From positions 4,112,501 to 4,176,500 of the forward strand of contig CAUEEP010000742.1 in assembly GCA_958450365.1 (NCBI GenBank): a stretch of DNA of 64,000 nucleotides, written 5' to 3'. The first letter of the stretch is position 1; every line of letters starts with the position of its first letter. Made by a program: the position numbers and the translations under genes. This DNA is from Mesorhabditis belari. Taxonomy: Eukaryota; Nematoda; Chromadorea; Rhabditida; Rhabditidae. Of the stretch, positions 12,301-19,726 are shown one piece after another. The notes under the pieces are model-generated. The model worked only from the letters and a program-made list of their open reading frames with translations, did no database searches and was not told where the DNA came from.

Positions 12301-14417
12301 TCGAATAGTCTCGAAATCTTTAATCAGCACAGTTTAGATCGATCGCCAATAGCGAAGAAACAGCGCGGTATTAATCGCGAAATCAGCACAGTCTAGATCG
12401 ATTGAGTTTTACTTGCAGATAAATTTAAAAACAAAATAAAAAGCACAAAAAACAATAAAAATAAGTTGTTAATCTATAAAATTCTTCCTCTTGCTCACTT
12501 TCATCTTCGCTCAAGTACAGCAGTTTCTCAAATCGGCTCCGTATCTTAGTCAATTCCCAGCGCATCCTCAGCAGAAATGACTGGATCTCCTCCATCTTGA
12601 GCGCTTCGATTGACGCAATTAGATCTTTTTTTCCATTCGATTGTGGTTTTCTTTTGTTTCGTAACATAAGTTTTCTTGGCTTTCGAAAAAACAAGAGTAT
12701 TTAGAAGACCATAAGCTTAGATTAGCTTAATAATCTTTTGCATTATCTAAAAATAAAATCTCCATCTTGAAAAAGGCATCTAGAGATGTTAAAAACTAAA
12801 AGCGTTAAAAACGAAAGTCTAAAGAAAACAAAAAGAAAACATAATGCCTGACTTTTGCTTTACTTTCGCACTTACCTTGTACGCGAGCCTTGCAGCGTCT
12901 CCAAAAATTTGTAAACTCATCAAATCACTCTAGCCGGGTGATTTTTATTCTTTTTATAATAAAATCAACGATATTAAAATAAAAAAACAGGTGGTTGCCG
13001 TAAAAAATGCGGTAAAAAATTTTATCGTCACCCGGCCGCGATTAATACCGCTCCACATCGGCGCGAAAATGCGTTTTCTATCGGATTTTTCCGGGAGTAC
13101 CTTTTTTAGATGCGGAAAATTGTGCTGATTCCGAATCTGAAGGAATTTTTCAAATCCCCTTGACAGAAATTTTTTAAATTGAGTTTTAGCGGTTTTTTGG
13201 TCATTTTGTATGGGAAATTTTGTGGTACCCTGCAGTTTGGAGCTCGTAACTCGACAACGAGGGTCTAGAACTAAAAACGAAGGGATAAGTTTTATTCTAG
13301 AGATTCTTACGAACATTTTGACGCAAAAATCATCAAATTTGCTCAACTCTACAAAAAGTTATAACATCTTTAAAGAAATTTTGCAAAATACACTAAAAAC
13401 ATAAGGGGAAACCGTGGCCGAGTGGTCTAAGGCGCGCGACGTGAATCCTGCGCAAAAGTATGGGGTTGTTGGTTCGGCTCTCCCGCGCACTTGAGCTATT
13501 ATTTTGCATATTCCTTAATTGTTTCGAGTGAATACGATACATAGCTACATTGTTCTTTTGAACAAAACATTTGTGCAATAGAGAATTTCTTAAATTTTCT
13601 CATTTCTTTTTTAAAAAATGTTATAACTTTTTGTAGAGTTGAGCAAATTTGATGATTTTTGCGTCAAAATGTTCGTAAGAATCTCTAGAATAAAACTTAT
13701 CCCTTCGTTTTTAGTTCTAGACCCTCGTTGTCGAGTTACGAGCTCCAAACTGCAGGGTACCACAAAATTTCCCATACAAAATGACCAAAAAACCGCTAAA
13801 ACTCAATTTAAAAAATTTCTGTCAGGGGGATTTGGAAAATTCCTTCAGATTCGGAATCAGCACAATTTTCCGCATCTAAAAAAGGTACTCCCGGAAAAAT
13901 CCGATAGAAAACGCATTTTTGCCTTATTTCGCGCCGATGTGCGCTCTTTAAGGGGAGCCTTTAAGGGATTCAGCTTTGAAATCTAATCTAATCTTTTTCT
14001 TAAAAACATCACTCACGATCAATTGTTGAGTTTTTGCGCAGAATTTTGAATAGATTTTGAATAGGTTCAGAAAATAAAGTAAAAAAAATAATGTAGTCAA
14101 TCAAAATCTGAACCGAAATGCGGCTTCTCTCATCGAGTCATTTTTCCATTCTCAAGCCCACTGGGATTACTTTTTAAAACCCCATTGACAAATCTTCAAA
14201 AACCTCAAAGCTTTTAGAAGGAAAAGAATAAAGGATTTCTTTCAATAAGTGCCTCATTCATTGCTTTTTTTGCGAAATATTTTAGATGGAGAAGCGCTAA
14301 GTTCCGGAGAGAAAGCGAAGAATGAAATCCGATCACTCACCACTCACGATTGTAGAATTGCATCCAAGTCTCATGCCTTCGACGCCATCCGCTGGCCGGT
14401 GAATCTCCCGGCTCTCC
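323..14417 (-). CDS. CLC-family voltage-gated chloride channel (clh-like), partial at 3' end
   Basis: Membrane chloride channel of the CLC family, dimeric, with two C-terminal CBS domains. Exons in transcription order: 14348-14417, about 11010-11122, 10661-10687, 9948-10017, 9805-9887, 9583-9633, 9410-9500, 8768-8839, 7999-8130, 7866-7950, 7707-7808, 7004-7088, 6434-6502, 5414-5512, 5286-5355, 4380-4487, 4139-4236, 3362-3477, 2798-3174, 1899-2006, 997-1083, 323-434. Seen: GSGIPELK (9.88 kb); GKEGPFVHM with the gating Glu, split across the 9583/9500 junction; [18 protein letters not shown] (8.8 kb); [14 protein letters not shown] (4.2 kb); CBS1 beginning [13 protein letters not shown] (3.15 kb); CBS2 with [16 protein letters not shown], then [18 protein letters not shown]. 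The proton-Glu position of exchangers is Ser (GIESTS), so I infer a channel rather than an antiporter. Phases agree at nearly all junctions. Unresolved: the start codon (a candidate ATG at 15494 does not splice in frame), a possible microexon between 11.0 and 10.7 kb, and a linker exon between 2.8 and 2.0 kb. The donor at 322 shows the gene continues past the left edge. The C. elegans paralogue cannot be assigned. Confidence 0.93.
533..880. repeat. Degenerate minisatellite, 14-17 bp unit
   Basis: About 20 imperfect copies of a unit like CCGTAACCTTCTGAATA, with some CCTTTTGA variants. It lies in the intron between the last two visible CLC exons (323-434 and 997-1083). The small ORF across it is a by-product of the repeat. 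Confidence 0.8.
1366..1560. repeat. Minisatellite based on TTGCTAGATTATTGCCA
   Basis: Tandem units of TTGCTAGA and ATTATTGCCA alternate in the intron between the two CBS2 exons of the CLC gene. The copies are nearly identical, which suggests recent expansion. Confidence 0.85.
1568..1832. mobile_element. MITE, TIR starting CCGTAAATACTGTAAT
   Basis: The left end CCGTAAATACTGTAATAG and its reverse complement at the right end are each flanked by TA (1566-1567 and 1833-1834). It is 265 bp, with no coding capacity. The same terminal repeat bounds the 20519-21084 element. It sits in a CLC intron. Confidence 0.8.
3227..3345. repeat. 10-bp minisatellite AGTCTCTTAA/G
   Basis: About ten tandem copies of AGTCTCTTA(A/G) lie in the CLC intron between exons 2798-3174 and 3362-3477. 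They stop a few bases from the splice donor at 3361. Confidence 0.85.
3682..3768 (+). pseudogene. tRNA-like pseudogene, class II (Ser/Leu type)
   Basis: A perfect A box (TGGCCGAGTGG) and B box (GGTTCGATCCC) sit at tRNA-like spacing with a long variable region. The two acceptor strands do not pair and the T stem is weak, so it is not a working tRNA. Direct repeats of GATTTTCAGGAATAAA lie just upstream (about 3510 and 3638). It is in a CLC intron, on the opposite strand. Confidence 0.6.
4544..5238 (+). mobile_element. Deleted mariner element with TA target duplication
   Basis: The TIRs start GGTTGTCCAGTTATGAG on the left and GGTTTTCCAATTATAAA on the right strand. TA lies on both sides (4542-4543 and 5239-5240). 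At about 695 bp it is roughly half a normal mariner, with the catalytic part of the transposase deleted. It lies in a CLC intron. Confidence 0.8.
4747..5148 (+). pseudogene. Mariner transposase N-terminal fragment
   Basis: This encodes the mariner DNA-binding half only. Seen: [20 protein letters not shown], then [20 protein letters not shown] (the first helix-turn-helix), then a second HTH around [20 protein letters not shown]. The D,D34D catalytic domain is absent. After about residue 115 the frame runs into non-homologous sequence near the right end of the element. No function is expected. Confidence 0.85.
5539..6369. mobile_element. Long-TIR foldback element with a giant G tract
   Basis: The left end CAGGATGTCTCATCAAAAAA pairs with the right end, which reads CAGGGTGTCTCATAAAAAAC on the minus strand. 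TA flanks both sides (5537-5538, 6370-6371). Pairing continues inward for well over 100 bp, including TTTTCTCTTTTTCATATC and ACATGAGATTATGGGTGCC. The interior has CCACC-rich repeats on the left and an almost pure G run at about 6073-6200. It carries no transposase and is probably a Tc1/mariner-type MITE. It lies in the CLC intron between exons 6434-6502 and 5414-5512. Confidence 0.8.
6073..6200 (+). repeat. G-rich tract with runs of 4-14 G
   Basis: About 128 bases are nearly all G, with isolated T, C or A. Many G4+ runs allow several G-quadruplexes on the plus strand. The exact length may be an assembly artefact. The glycine-rich and proline-rich ORFs here are trivial products of the tract. 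Confidence 0.9.
7160..7560. repeat. 17-18 bp minisatellite GTTAACAGCTGAATTTC
   Basis: About 22 units of GTTAAC(A/G)GCTGAATTTC follow a short GTTCGTTTC-type segment. The block begins next to ATATATATGTCGTAGCCG and ends with CGGTTACGACATATATATG, so its edges are inverted copies of each other. It lies in a CLC intron. Confidence 0.85.
7563..7690. repeat. Hairpin, about 50-bp arms
   Basis: ATGTCCGATTTCGATTTTCA near 7570 is repeated in reverse complement near 7685, and the inner parts around ATTGATCAATCGG-like sequence also pair. It directly abuts the minisatellite at 7160-7560. Confidence 0.75.
8193..8267 (-). pseudogene. tRNA-derived repeat copy 1
   Basis: Read on the minus strand, this has the order of a tRNA: GTGCCTT, an A-box-like GTGGTGTAATGGTTAG, an anticodon-loop-like CCGGTAA, a B box GGGTTCGAGTC and a 3' strand GGGGCAC that pairs with the start (two G-U pairs). 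The anticodon stem does not pair well. It is one of several related copies within 800 bp. Confidence 0.6.
8322..8396 (-). pseudogene. tRNA-derived repeat copy 2
   Basis: This has the same order as the copy at 8193-8267 (GGAATGGTTAG, then GGGTTCAAGTCCC), but the acceptor strands no longer pair. It is followed by a spacer motif CTCCAAAGGGCGTTAACTTC that recurs after the next copy. Confidence 0.55.
8469..8543 (-). pseudogene. tRNA-derived repeat copy 3
   Basis: This shares TTTAATGGTTAGCACAATGG, CCGGTAAGCGAAAGGTCGC and a mutated B box (TGGTCCGAGCC) with its neighbours. The spacer after it repeats the CTCCAGAGGGCGTTAACTTC motif, so unit plus spacer form a tandem repeat of about 147 bp. Confidence 0.55.
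8618..8687 (+). pseudogene. tRNA-derived repeat copy 4, inverted
   Basis: This is on the opposite strand to copies 1-3: GTGTAATGGTTAGCACAA, loop CCGCTAG between pairing ATTGC and GCGAT strands, and B box GGGTTCGAGTTCC. The outer GTGC and GCAC pair. If it were a tRNA the anticodon would be GCT, but the T stem is broken. I regard it as a tRNA-like repeat rather than a gene. Confidence 0.55.
8905..8993 (+). pseudogene. tRNA-derived repeat, strongly degenerate
   Basis: Only the 3' half is recognisable (GGGTCGCTGGTTCGACTTCC then CACCGGCGAC). It resembles the B-box half of the copies at 8.2-8.7 kb. It is in the same CLC intron region. Confidence 0.4.
10067..10640. repeat. Minisatellite ATAGATAGCTTAGCTTC, about 570 bp
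   Basis: About 30 units of 17-19 bp, variants of (C)CATAGATAGCTTAGCTT and TCAATAGATAGCTTAGCTT, fall into a higher-order repeat of about 75 bp that includes CTATTCATTAGATAACTTAG. It fills the CLC intron between exons 10661-10687 and 9948-10017. Confidence 0.9.
10777..10856 (+). pseudogene. tRNA-Thr-like pseudogene with duplicated anticodon loop
   Basis: TAGCTCATTGCTAGAATG is followed by CGCCTGGTAA twice in a row, then GCGAGAGGTGGCC and a perfect B box GGTTCGAATCC. The acceptor ends (GTCTCTA and CATCGAC) pair poorly. The duplicated CGCCTGGTAA adds 12 bases to the anticodon arm. It is antisense within a CLC intron. Confidence 0.6.
11597..12238. mobile_element. MITE, TIR CCGTATTTTCTGTAATAG, carrying a mariner
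   Basis: CCGTATTTTCTGTAATAGTA on the left is inverted on the right (ACTATTACAGAAAATACGG), with TA on both sides. A deleted mariner at 11617-12152 has inserted into it. Without the mariner the MITE would be only about 100 bp. Confidence 0.75.
11617..12152 (+). mobile_element. Internally deleted mariner inside a MITE
   Basis: The TIRs read GGTTTTCCAATAAGTAATGC on the left and GGTTGTCCAATAAGTAATGC from the right, flanked by TA. The coding remnant starts at about 11775 ([20 protein letters not shown]) and keeps the first HTH ([18 protein letters not shown]). It then jumps, in another frame, to the mariner C-terminal end ([20 protein letters not shown]) near 11980. The catalytic core is deleted. 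Confidence 0.8.
12240..12365 (+). pseudogene. Non-LTR retrotransposon (LINE) tail fragment
   Basis: A short reading frame contains [20 protein letters not shown], followed by IFNQHSL. It resembles the R-x-W-N-x-L-P C-terminal segment that follows the reverse transcriptase domain in many LINEs. Only this scrap remains, immediately beside the right end of the MITE at 12238. Confidence 0.55.
12425..12694 (-). CDS. Unassigned 89-aa ORF within the composite element
   Basis: This is a lysine- and glutamate-rich reading frame with a helical middle ([20 protein letters not shown]) and a hydrophobic Phe-rich end that is probably read-through. It lies between the TIRs of the 11277-13050 element. It could be remnant cargo of that element or chance; no homology was recognised. 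Confidence 0.2.
   Translation of the reverse strand: MFFRKPRKLMLRNKRKPQSNGKKDLIASIEALKMEEIQSFLLRMRWELTKIRSRFEKLLYLSEDESEQEEEFYRLTTYFYCFLCFLFCF
13050..13945. repeat. Long palindrome with a tRNA-like sequence in the loop
   Basis: The left arm (13050-13372) and right arm (13616-13945) are nearly identical in reverse complement, so they produce twin ORFs on opposite strands. The loop of about 240 bp carries a class II tRNA-like sequence. The left arm abuts the right TIR of the 11277-13050 element. It lies in the first large CLC intron. Confidence 0.85.
13412..13495 (+). pseudogene. tRNA-like sequence at palindrome apex
   Basis: A perfect A box (GTGGCCGAGTGGTCTAAGGC) and a B-box-like GGTTCGGCTCTCCC, with one key mismatch, are about 50 bases apart, as in Ser/Leu tRNAs. 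The acceptor and anticodon stems do not form cleanly. Confidence 0.5.
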
Positions 14418-14561
14418 CTGGAAATTTGAAATACCAAACTTGAAAATAATCTGGAAGATGAAAGCTTTTCAAAAGATTGAGCTTGATTATTGATTTACCG
14501 ATTGTTTCTAGGCAAATTTGATCTCCAGAACATTATTTTCTATGATGATAGCTTAGGCTTG

Positions 14562-14715
14562 GGAATTAGCTTAGATGTAAGCTTGGGAGTTAGCTTAGAT
14601 GTAAGCTTGGGAGTTAGCTTAGATGTAAGCTTGGGAGTTAGCTTACATGTAAGCTTGGGAGTTAGCTTAGATGTAAGCTTGGGAGTTAGCTTAGATGTAA
14701 GCTTGGGATTTAAGC
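14562..14715. repeat. 24-bp minisatellite
   Basis: About six copies of GTAAGCTTGGGAGTTAGCTTAGAT. The unit is a multiple of three, so both strands stay open and produce repetitive ORFs with no other sign of coding. Confidence 0.9.
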
Positions 14716-15782
14716 TGAAAACATCTAGAAAATCTGGCTTAGCAAGCAAAAACAGGCTTGGATTTAGTGATTCATCTCTGAAAATGTTCTTTTAACTGTA
14801 GCTAGACTGGTTTGAAAGTGATTAAAAATCAGGGAGCTTAGAACCAGACCCTAGACCAGCTCCAGGTTCAGCTTTGAGCCAAGCCTGTATAAAACCCAGC
14901 AAACCTGAGCTAAAATCCAAGTCACGGTCAAATTAGGTAACAATTCAAAGGATAATTTTTTTCCAATAACCTATCGATAAAATATCCTATCCATTCCAAT
15001 CTCAAAGTAAAGCTGATTTCCTTATTTAAGCACTTATCCTTTCCACTTATCAATCACGTTCTTAAGTACGTTCTTAAGTACACTCCTTTGTACGAAATTT
15101 TAACACTTTGACACTAGATTTCATTGAGATTCTTCCCTCTCTCCCAAGCACTTCCTTCTCTCACCTCACTATCCGATTCGGCCTCTTCTCCTTCATCTAC
15201 ATGACTTCTGAAGCCATTCATCAATGGCTGTTCGGCATCTCCTTGTCCCTCATTCTCCGTGCTAGACACTCTTCAAAAAATTATTGTCATTTGAAATTGA
15301 TTTCAAATTCATTACAAATTGATTTGAAATTGATTGCAAATTGATTTCAAACTAATTTCAAATTCAATCAATATCTATTTTCGTTCTTTACCAATCACAA
15401 TTTCTCGATCTTCAATCAGGTCACTTGATAATCTTTCCCCTTTTTTTTCCTAACTTTCAAGATACCTTTGAAGGCGAAGACTGGATGGATCCATTTGTGA
15501 AATGAATTCAATTTGATGGATTGTTTATAGAGGGTGCTTAGAGAAAAATAGGAATTCGAGAAAAAAAAATAGTGATCAGTCTCTTTTGTGGATCAAAGAG
15601 AAACGAGATCGGGGAGATCCAACGTTAAATTGTCGCCCCGGAAATCGTTGCTTCGTTTCCCTTTTTTTGAGGCTGAAATTGATTTAATTGAAAATGAGCA
15701 TAAAAATTCTTAAAATAGAAAAAAATAGATGATGATCAAGGTCAATTTATGGGGAACAATAGGGGGAGCAATGAGCGGATTT

Positions 15783-15880
15783 GAGCTGAGCTTTGGAAAG
15801 CTTGAGCTTGAGCTTTGGAAAGCTTGAGCTTGAGCTTTGGAAAGCTTGAGCTTGAGCTTTGGAAAGCTTGAGCTTGAGCT
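15783..15880. repeat. 22-bp minisatellite GAGCTTTGGAAAGCTTGAGCTT
   Basis: Four and a half near-identical tandem copies. Each unit contains the small palindrome AAGCTT. The ORF across it on the minus strand is a repeat artefact. Confidence 0.9.
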
Positions 15881-15996
15881 GACTAAAGGTTTGGCTTGAT
15901 TTGACAATTTGATGGAGTTTCTTTTAATTTGCAAGTAATGAAATTGATTTAAAATTTTAGACTAATCCAGAAAAGTAAACTCGCAAGGGAATGGTC

Positions 15997-16476
15997 TGAG
16001 CTCAAAGTTCGGAATCGACTGGAAACACAGTGCATAATATAGAATCGGCAATAGCAAGCAAAATGCCACAAAAATAAGCCACTAATAGCCACGGAAATGA
16101 AAGGAATCTGGCATTCAAAATTGGGCTTCAAAAATGATTCCTTTATAAGGCTTCCCTCGCTGCCTGCCAGAGATGAGCTCGTGGCCTAGTTCGTGGCCTT
16201 AATAAAGGCTTAGATCTGTGATCTGTGATCTGAGACGATCTGTGATCTGTCCTATTTTTGTCCTCGGGTTCAATTCCACTCAAATGCAAAAGCTTTTGTT
16301 TTTTGAAGCCTTATAAAGGAATCAGTTTTGAATTCCAATTTTGTATTGCCAGATTTCTCGCGTTTCTGTGGCTATTAGCGAACTTTAGCGACTAATTTTT
16401 GTGGCCTTTTGCTTGCTATTGCCGATTCTATATTATGCATTGTGTTTTAAGTCGATTCCGAACTTTAAGCTCAGAA
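15997..16476. repeat. Palindrome, about 150-bp arms, tRNA-like loop
   Basis: CTGAGCTCAAAGTTCGGAAT at the left pairs with the right end at 16476. Pairing continues through GCATAATATAGAATCGGCAA and the TAAGGCTTC/GAAGCCTTA segment at about 16150/16305. The loop (16165-16285) has an A-box-like TGGCCTAGTTCG and a B box GGTTCAATTCC about 75 bases apart. Confidence 0.75.
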
Positions 16477-17337
16477 AACTCCCTTGTCAGACAAAGATCG
16501 AAAATTTAAACTCAATGAAAAAGTTGAAGAAAAGATAAACAAAGAAAGCTGGCATTTCCCATCATTCACAATTTGGGCAAAGTTTGAATTTGAATTGACT
16601 TTGAATTGAATTGACTTTGAATTGACTCAAGGGGAAACAGATTTTACCAATTTTACCATTTAAACCAATTTTTAAACTTGTAAACTTGTAAACTTGTAAA
16701 CTTCAAATTTCAATAAAATCTAGTAAAGTTGATTTCATTTCATTTCATTGCAAGATCGAAAAAAAAAAGAACCACCATCAAAACAGAAATGAGGAACGAT
16801 GGAGAAAGAAATGAGGAACGATGGAAATAAGAAACAAAATCTCAATCTTAAGCCAGGAGAAAAGACACCGAAATTTGGCCTAACAGAGTGGATTTTTTTT
16901 GGAAAATGGGAATAGAATTTGGAAAAAAGAACAAAAAAAAAGAAGGAAAAGAAGGAAAAGAAAGAAGATGTTGAGGTGAGATTTTTGGAAAAGAGGTGGA
17001 AGGTGGAAGAAGAGGTGGAAAAAAGAAAAAACAATTCGAATCGACTAATGACGATGAAAAAGAGGAAATCGGAGGAGTTAAGACGCTCAAAGAAAGGCAA
17101 ATCGAGTCAATTTTCAAGAGATTTTTCCTTATTTTTATGATTACCTTTTGGATTAATGAGATTTTGAAGAAAAATTGAGCAATATTTTGATTAGACTTTT
17201 CTTTGATGTTCTTTAGACTTCATTTAGTCTAAAGAACATCAAATTTTAGACTTTTAGGCCTCGAAATGTGCTCAGAATGCTTAGAAATGTGCAAACATAA
17301 ATTTAACATAACATAACTTTTACTTATCTCACTTTTT

Positions 17338-17475
17338 ACTTCAGCTTCCACGGCTAAAGCTTCCACGGCTAAAGCTTCCACAGCTACAGCTTCCACAGCT
17401 TCAGCTTCCACAGCTTTAGCCTCCACAGCTTCAGCTTCCACAGCTTCAGCTTCCACAGCCTCAGCTTGAACTAGA
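17338..17475. repeat. 15-18 bp minisatellite CTTCCACAGCTTCAG
   Basis: About eight copies of (A/C)GCTTCCAC(A/G)GCT(T/A)(C/A)A. The unit is in phase with codons, which gives an EAEAV-type ORF on the minus strand that I do not regard as a gene. Confidence 0.85.
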
Positions 17476-18107
17476 AGCTTCAAGAAAAACAACCAAAAAC
17501 AATACGATCAACTTGTCATCGTGGATCACTTTCATTTCCCATACACAAACATTACCCTTTTTTTCCCTGTTTCCCAAAATTGAAAATAGGAAAACCCTTC
17601 TCTTTCCTCCTTCCCTTACACCCATTTTTCCCAAGATCAACCCAGACAAAAAGACAATCCGCAAAAGAACCACACACAATCATCAACTTTTCACAAAAAC
17701 ACATTTCCGCGAATGATGAAAGGAGATCAAATTTTTGGTGAAAAGGGATTATCGATAGAAGTGCTCAATGGGAATCTATGAAGTGAGATGTTTAAGTGAA
17801 CAAGGGAAAGATAAAGGCGAAGAAAAGTTACCAAACTTATATCAAGCTGTCAGCTGTCTGTTTAATAATGAATGTTTCAGTGATTTGTGAGGTAGTTAAA
17901 GTCAGGGAACTAGACTCAATCACTAAATGTGCTGCGCAAAAGATTGAACTTGGCAAATGACTTATTGTTGAACTTGACTTATTGTTTACTGGAGATATCT
18001 TGCTTACAATCAGTGCTCTTGAGCTCAGCCGGCTTGGCGTCGTTGAGCTCACAAACAGTAATTGCTTTCAGAAGTGCGCTCAACAAGGTGAATACATATG
18101 TGTCACT

Positions 18108-18515
18108 CCGATTGAACGGGATGGCGGGATTGAACGGGATGGTGGGATTGAACGGGATGGCGGGATTGAACAGGATGGCGGGATTGAACGGGATGGCGGA
18201 ATTGAACAGGATGGCGGGATTGAACGGGATGGCGGGATTGAACGGGATGGCGGAATTGAACAGGATGGCGGGATTGAACAGGAGGCGGGATTGAACGGGA
18301 TGGCGGGATTGAACGGGATGGCGGAATTGAACAGGATGGCGGGATTGAACGGGATGGTGGGATTGAACGGGATGGCGGGATTGAACGGGATGGCGGGATT
18401 GAACGGGATGGCGGGATTGAACGGGATGGCGGGATTGAACAGGATGGCGGGATTGAACGGGATGGTGGGATTGAACGGGATGGCGGGATTGAACGGGATA
18501 GCGGGATTGAACTCT
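18108..18515. repeat. 18-bp array of B-box-like units
   Basis: About 22 tandem copies of GGGATTGAACGGGATGGC. On the minus strand each unit contains GTTCAATCC, which fits the Pol III B-box core GWTCRANNC. The array ends against a tRNA-like sequence (18515-18575) whose own B box is the same motif, so the array looks like an expansion of that B-box end. It keeps reading frames open in two frames of the plus strand. Confidence 0.9.
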
Positions 18516-18575
18516 TGACCTCCTGACTAAGATACAGGGCTCATAGCCAGTCGGCTATGGCGGTCAGAACGAGAA
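18515..18575 (-). pseudogene. tRNA-like remnant next to the B-box array
   Basis: On the minus strand: CCGCCATAGCCGACTGGCTA (A-box-like TAGCCGACTGG), then a poorly paired middle, then GGTCAAGAGTTCAATCCCGC (B box). Spacing is roughly tRNA-like but the stems are not convincing. Confidence 0.45.
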
Positions 18576-19393
18576 CTTTCTACAATAATTGGTAAGACAA
18601 ATGGAAAGCTTAAAACGAAAAGATTTGGAAAAACTGAGGAAATGTTTCAGATTAAATCAAGACTAGATAAAACGGAAGTGATATTTTGGTGAAGAAAGGC
18701 CAAAGTTAAAGAAAAAAATAGTCAAATCCCTTATGGAGTAGGAAGAGAAACAACACTGAAAAACGAGAGAGAATTCAATGGGAAAACAAAGAGGGAATCG
18801 ATTTTCAAGGCCATTCAGGTTCACCGGTTTTTCTCTCGAAATAGATTCGATACGGAAAAGAATCACGCAAAGTTTTTTTTATGGTATACAAATAGTAGGG
18901 TTTTCCCCTTTTGGCTTTTGATTTGGCCCTTTTTTTCTAGATTTTCACCTTCAAAATAGGTTTCTCCGCGTTTCGTTGAAAATAAACGATTCGATTTTCT
19001 CGAAAAATCCGATTTTCTCGAAATACCCGATTTTCATTAAAGTTTTAAACATTTTCAAAAATTATTTTTAAATTCCTGTGAAATCTGATAGACGAGAGGA
19101 AAACGTTTAACTTTTATTGTCGATTTGATACAAGTGAAGATGGCTGTTGATGATTATCAATCAATTTCTGGTCGACCTGGTCCTATGCGTCGACCAGGTG
19201 ACCAGAAAGGCTTGAGCTCATCAACGTTTCGATACGTCTTATTTTCGTCGTAAATTTTGCGAACGATAAATACCCATACGTTTTCGATAACATTCAAGTC
19301 AGAAGAACAAGACCAGGAGAGAAGAGGGACTCTCTTGACTTGACCCCTTGACCAACTGGACTTGCTTAACGAGAATGAACGAGATAAATGGAT

Positions 19394-19726
19394 CGCGCAA
19401 CTTCAGACGCTTCATCTAGCCAGCAGAGTATCGGATTTCAATGAACTTTTTTTTTGATTTAAAAGCCAAGATTTTTAGCTATCTAATGATACCCATCACT
19501 TGTATTTTTCTTTTGAAAAAGTGAGCCAAAAACTTTATCGAAAGTTAAACAGACAATTCCTCGTTATCTCGTTAATTTTCGATAAAGTTTTTGGCCCACT
19601 TTTTCAAAAGAAAAATACAAGTGATGGGTATCATTAGATAGCTAAAAATCTTGGCTTTTAAATCAAAAAAAAAGTTCATTGAAATCCGATACTCTGCTGG
19701 CTAGATGAAGCGTCTGAAGTTGCGCG
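19394..19726. repeat. Near-perfect palindrome, about 150-bp arms
   Basis: CGCGCAACTTCAGACGCTTC at the left is matched in reverse complement at 19707-19726, and pairing runs almost unbroken to 19543/19577. This leaves a loop of about 33 bases that contains GACAATTCCTCGTTATCTCG. No coding content was seen. Confidence 0.9.

Larger units (their letters stand above)
11277..13050. mobile_element. Composite element with about 165-bp terminal inverted repeats
   Basis: 11277-11443 (ATTAATCGCGGCCGGGTGAC onward) and 12887-13048 are reverse complements with only small differences. Both arms contain ATTTTTATTCTTTTTATAAT and end inward at GCAAGGCT/AGCCTTGC. The roughly 1.45 kb between them contains a MITE, a mariner relic, a LINE tail and an unassigned ORF. 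No transposase of its own was recognised. Confidence 0.75.

Noticed and set aside
12954..13986. Twin ORFs starting [20 protein letters not shown] on opposite strands
   Set aside because: They are the two arms of one palindrome, with no family features and only chance openness.
14490..14795. ORF of VSLDVSLG repeats
   Set aside because: Generated by a 24-bp minisatellite that is in phase with codons.
17982..18518. A 178-aa ORF made of GIERDG-type repeats
   Set aside because: The 18-bp minisatellite unit is a multiple of three, so frames stay open automatically. There is no non-repeat domain.
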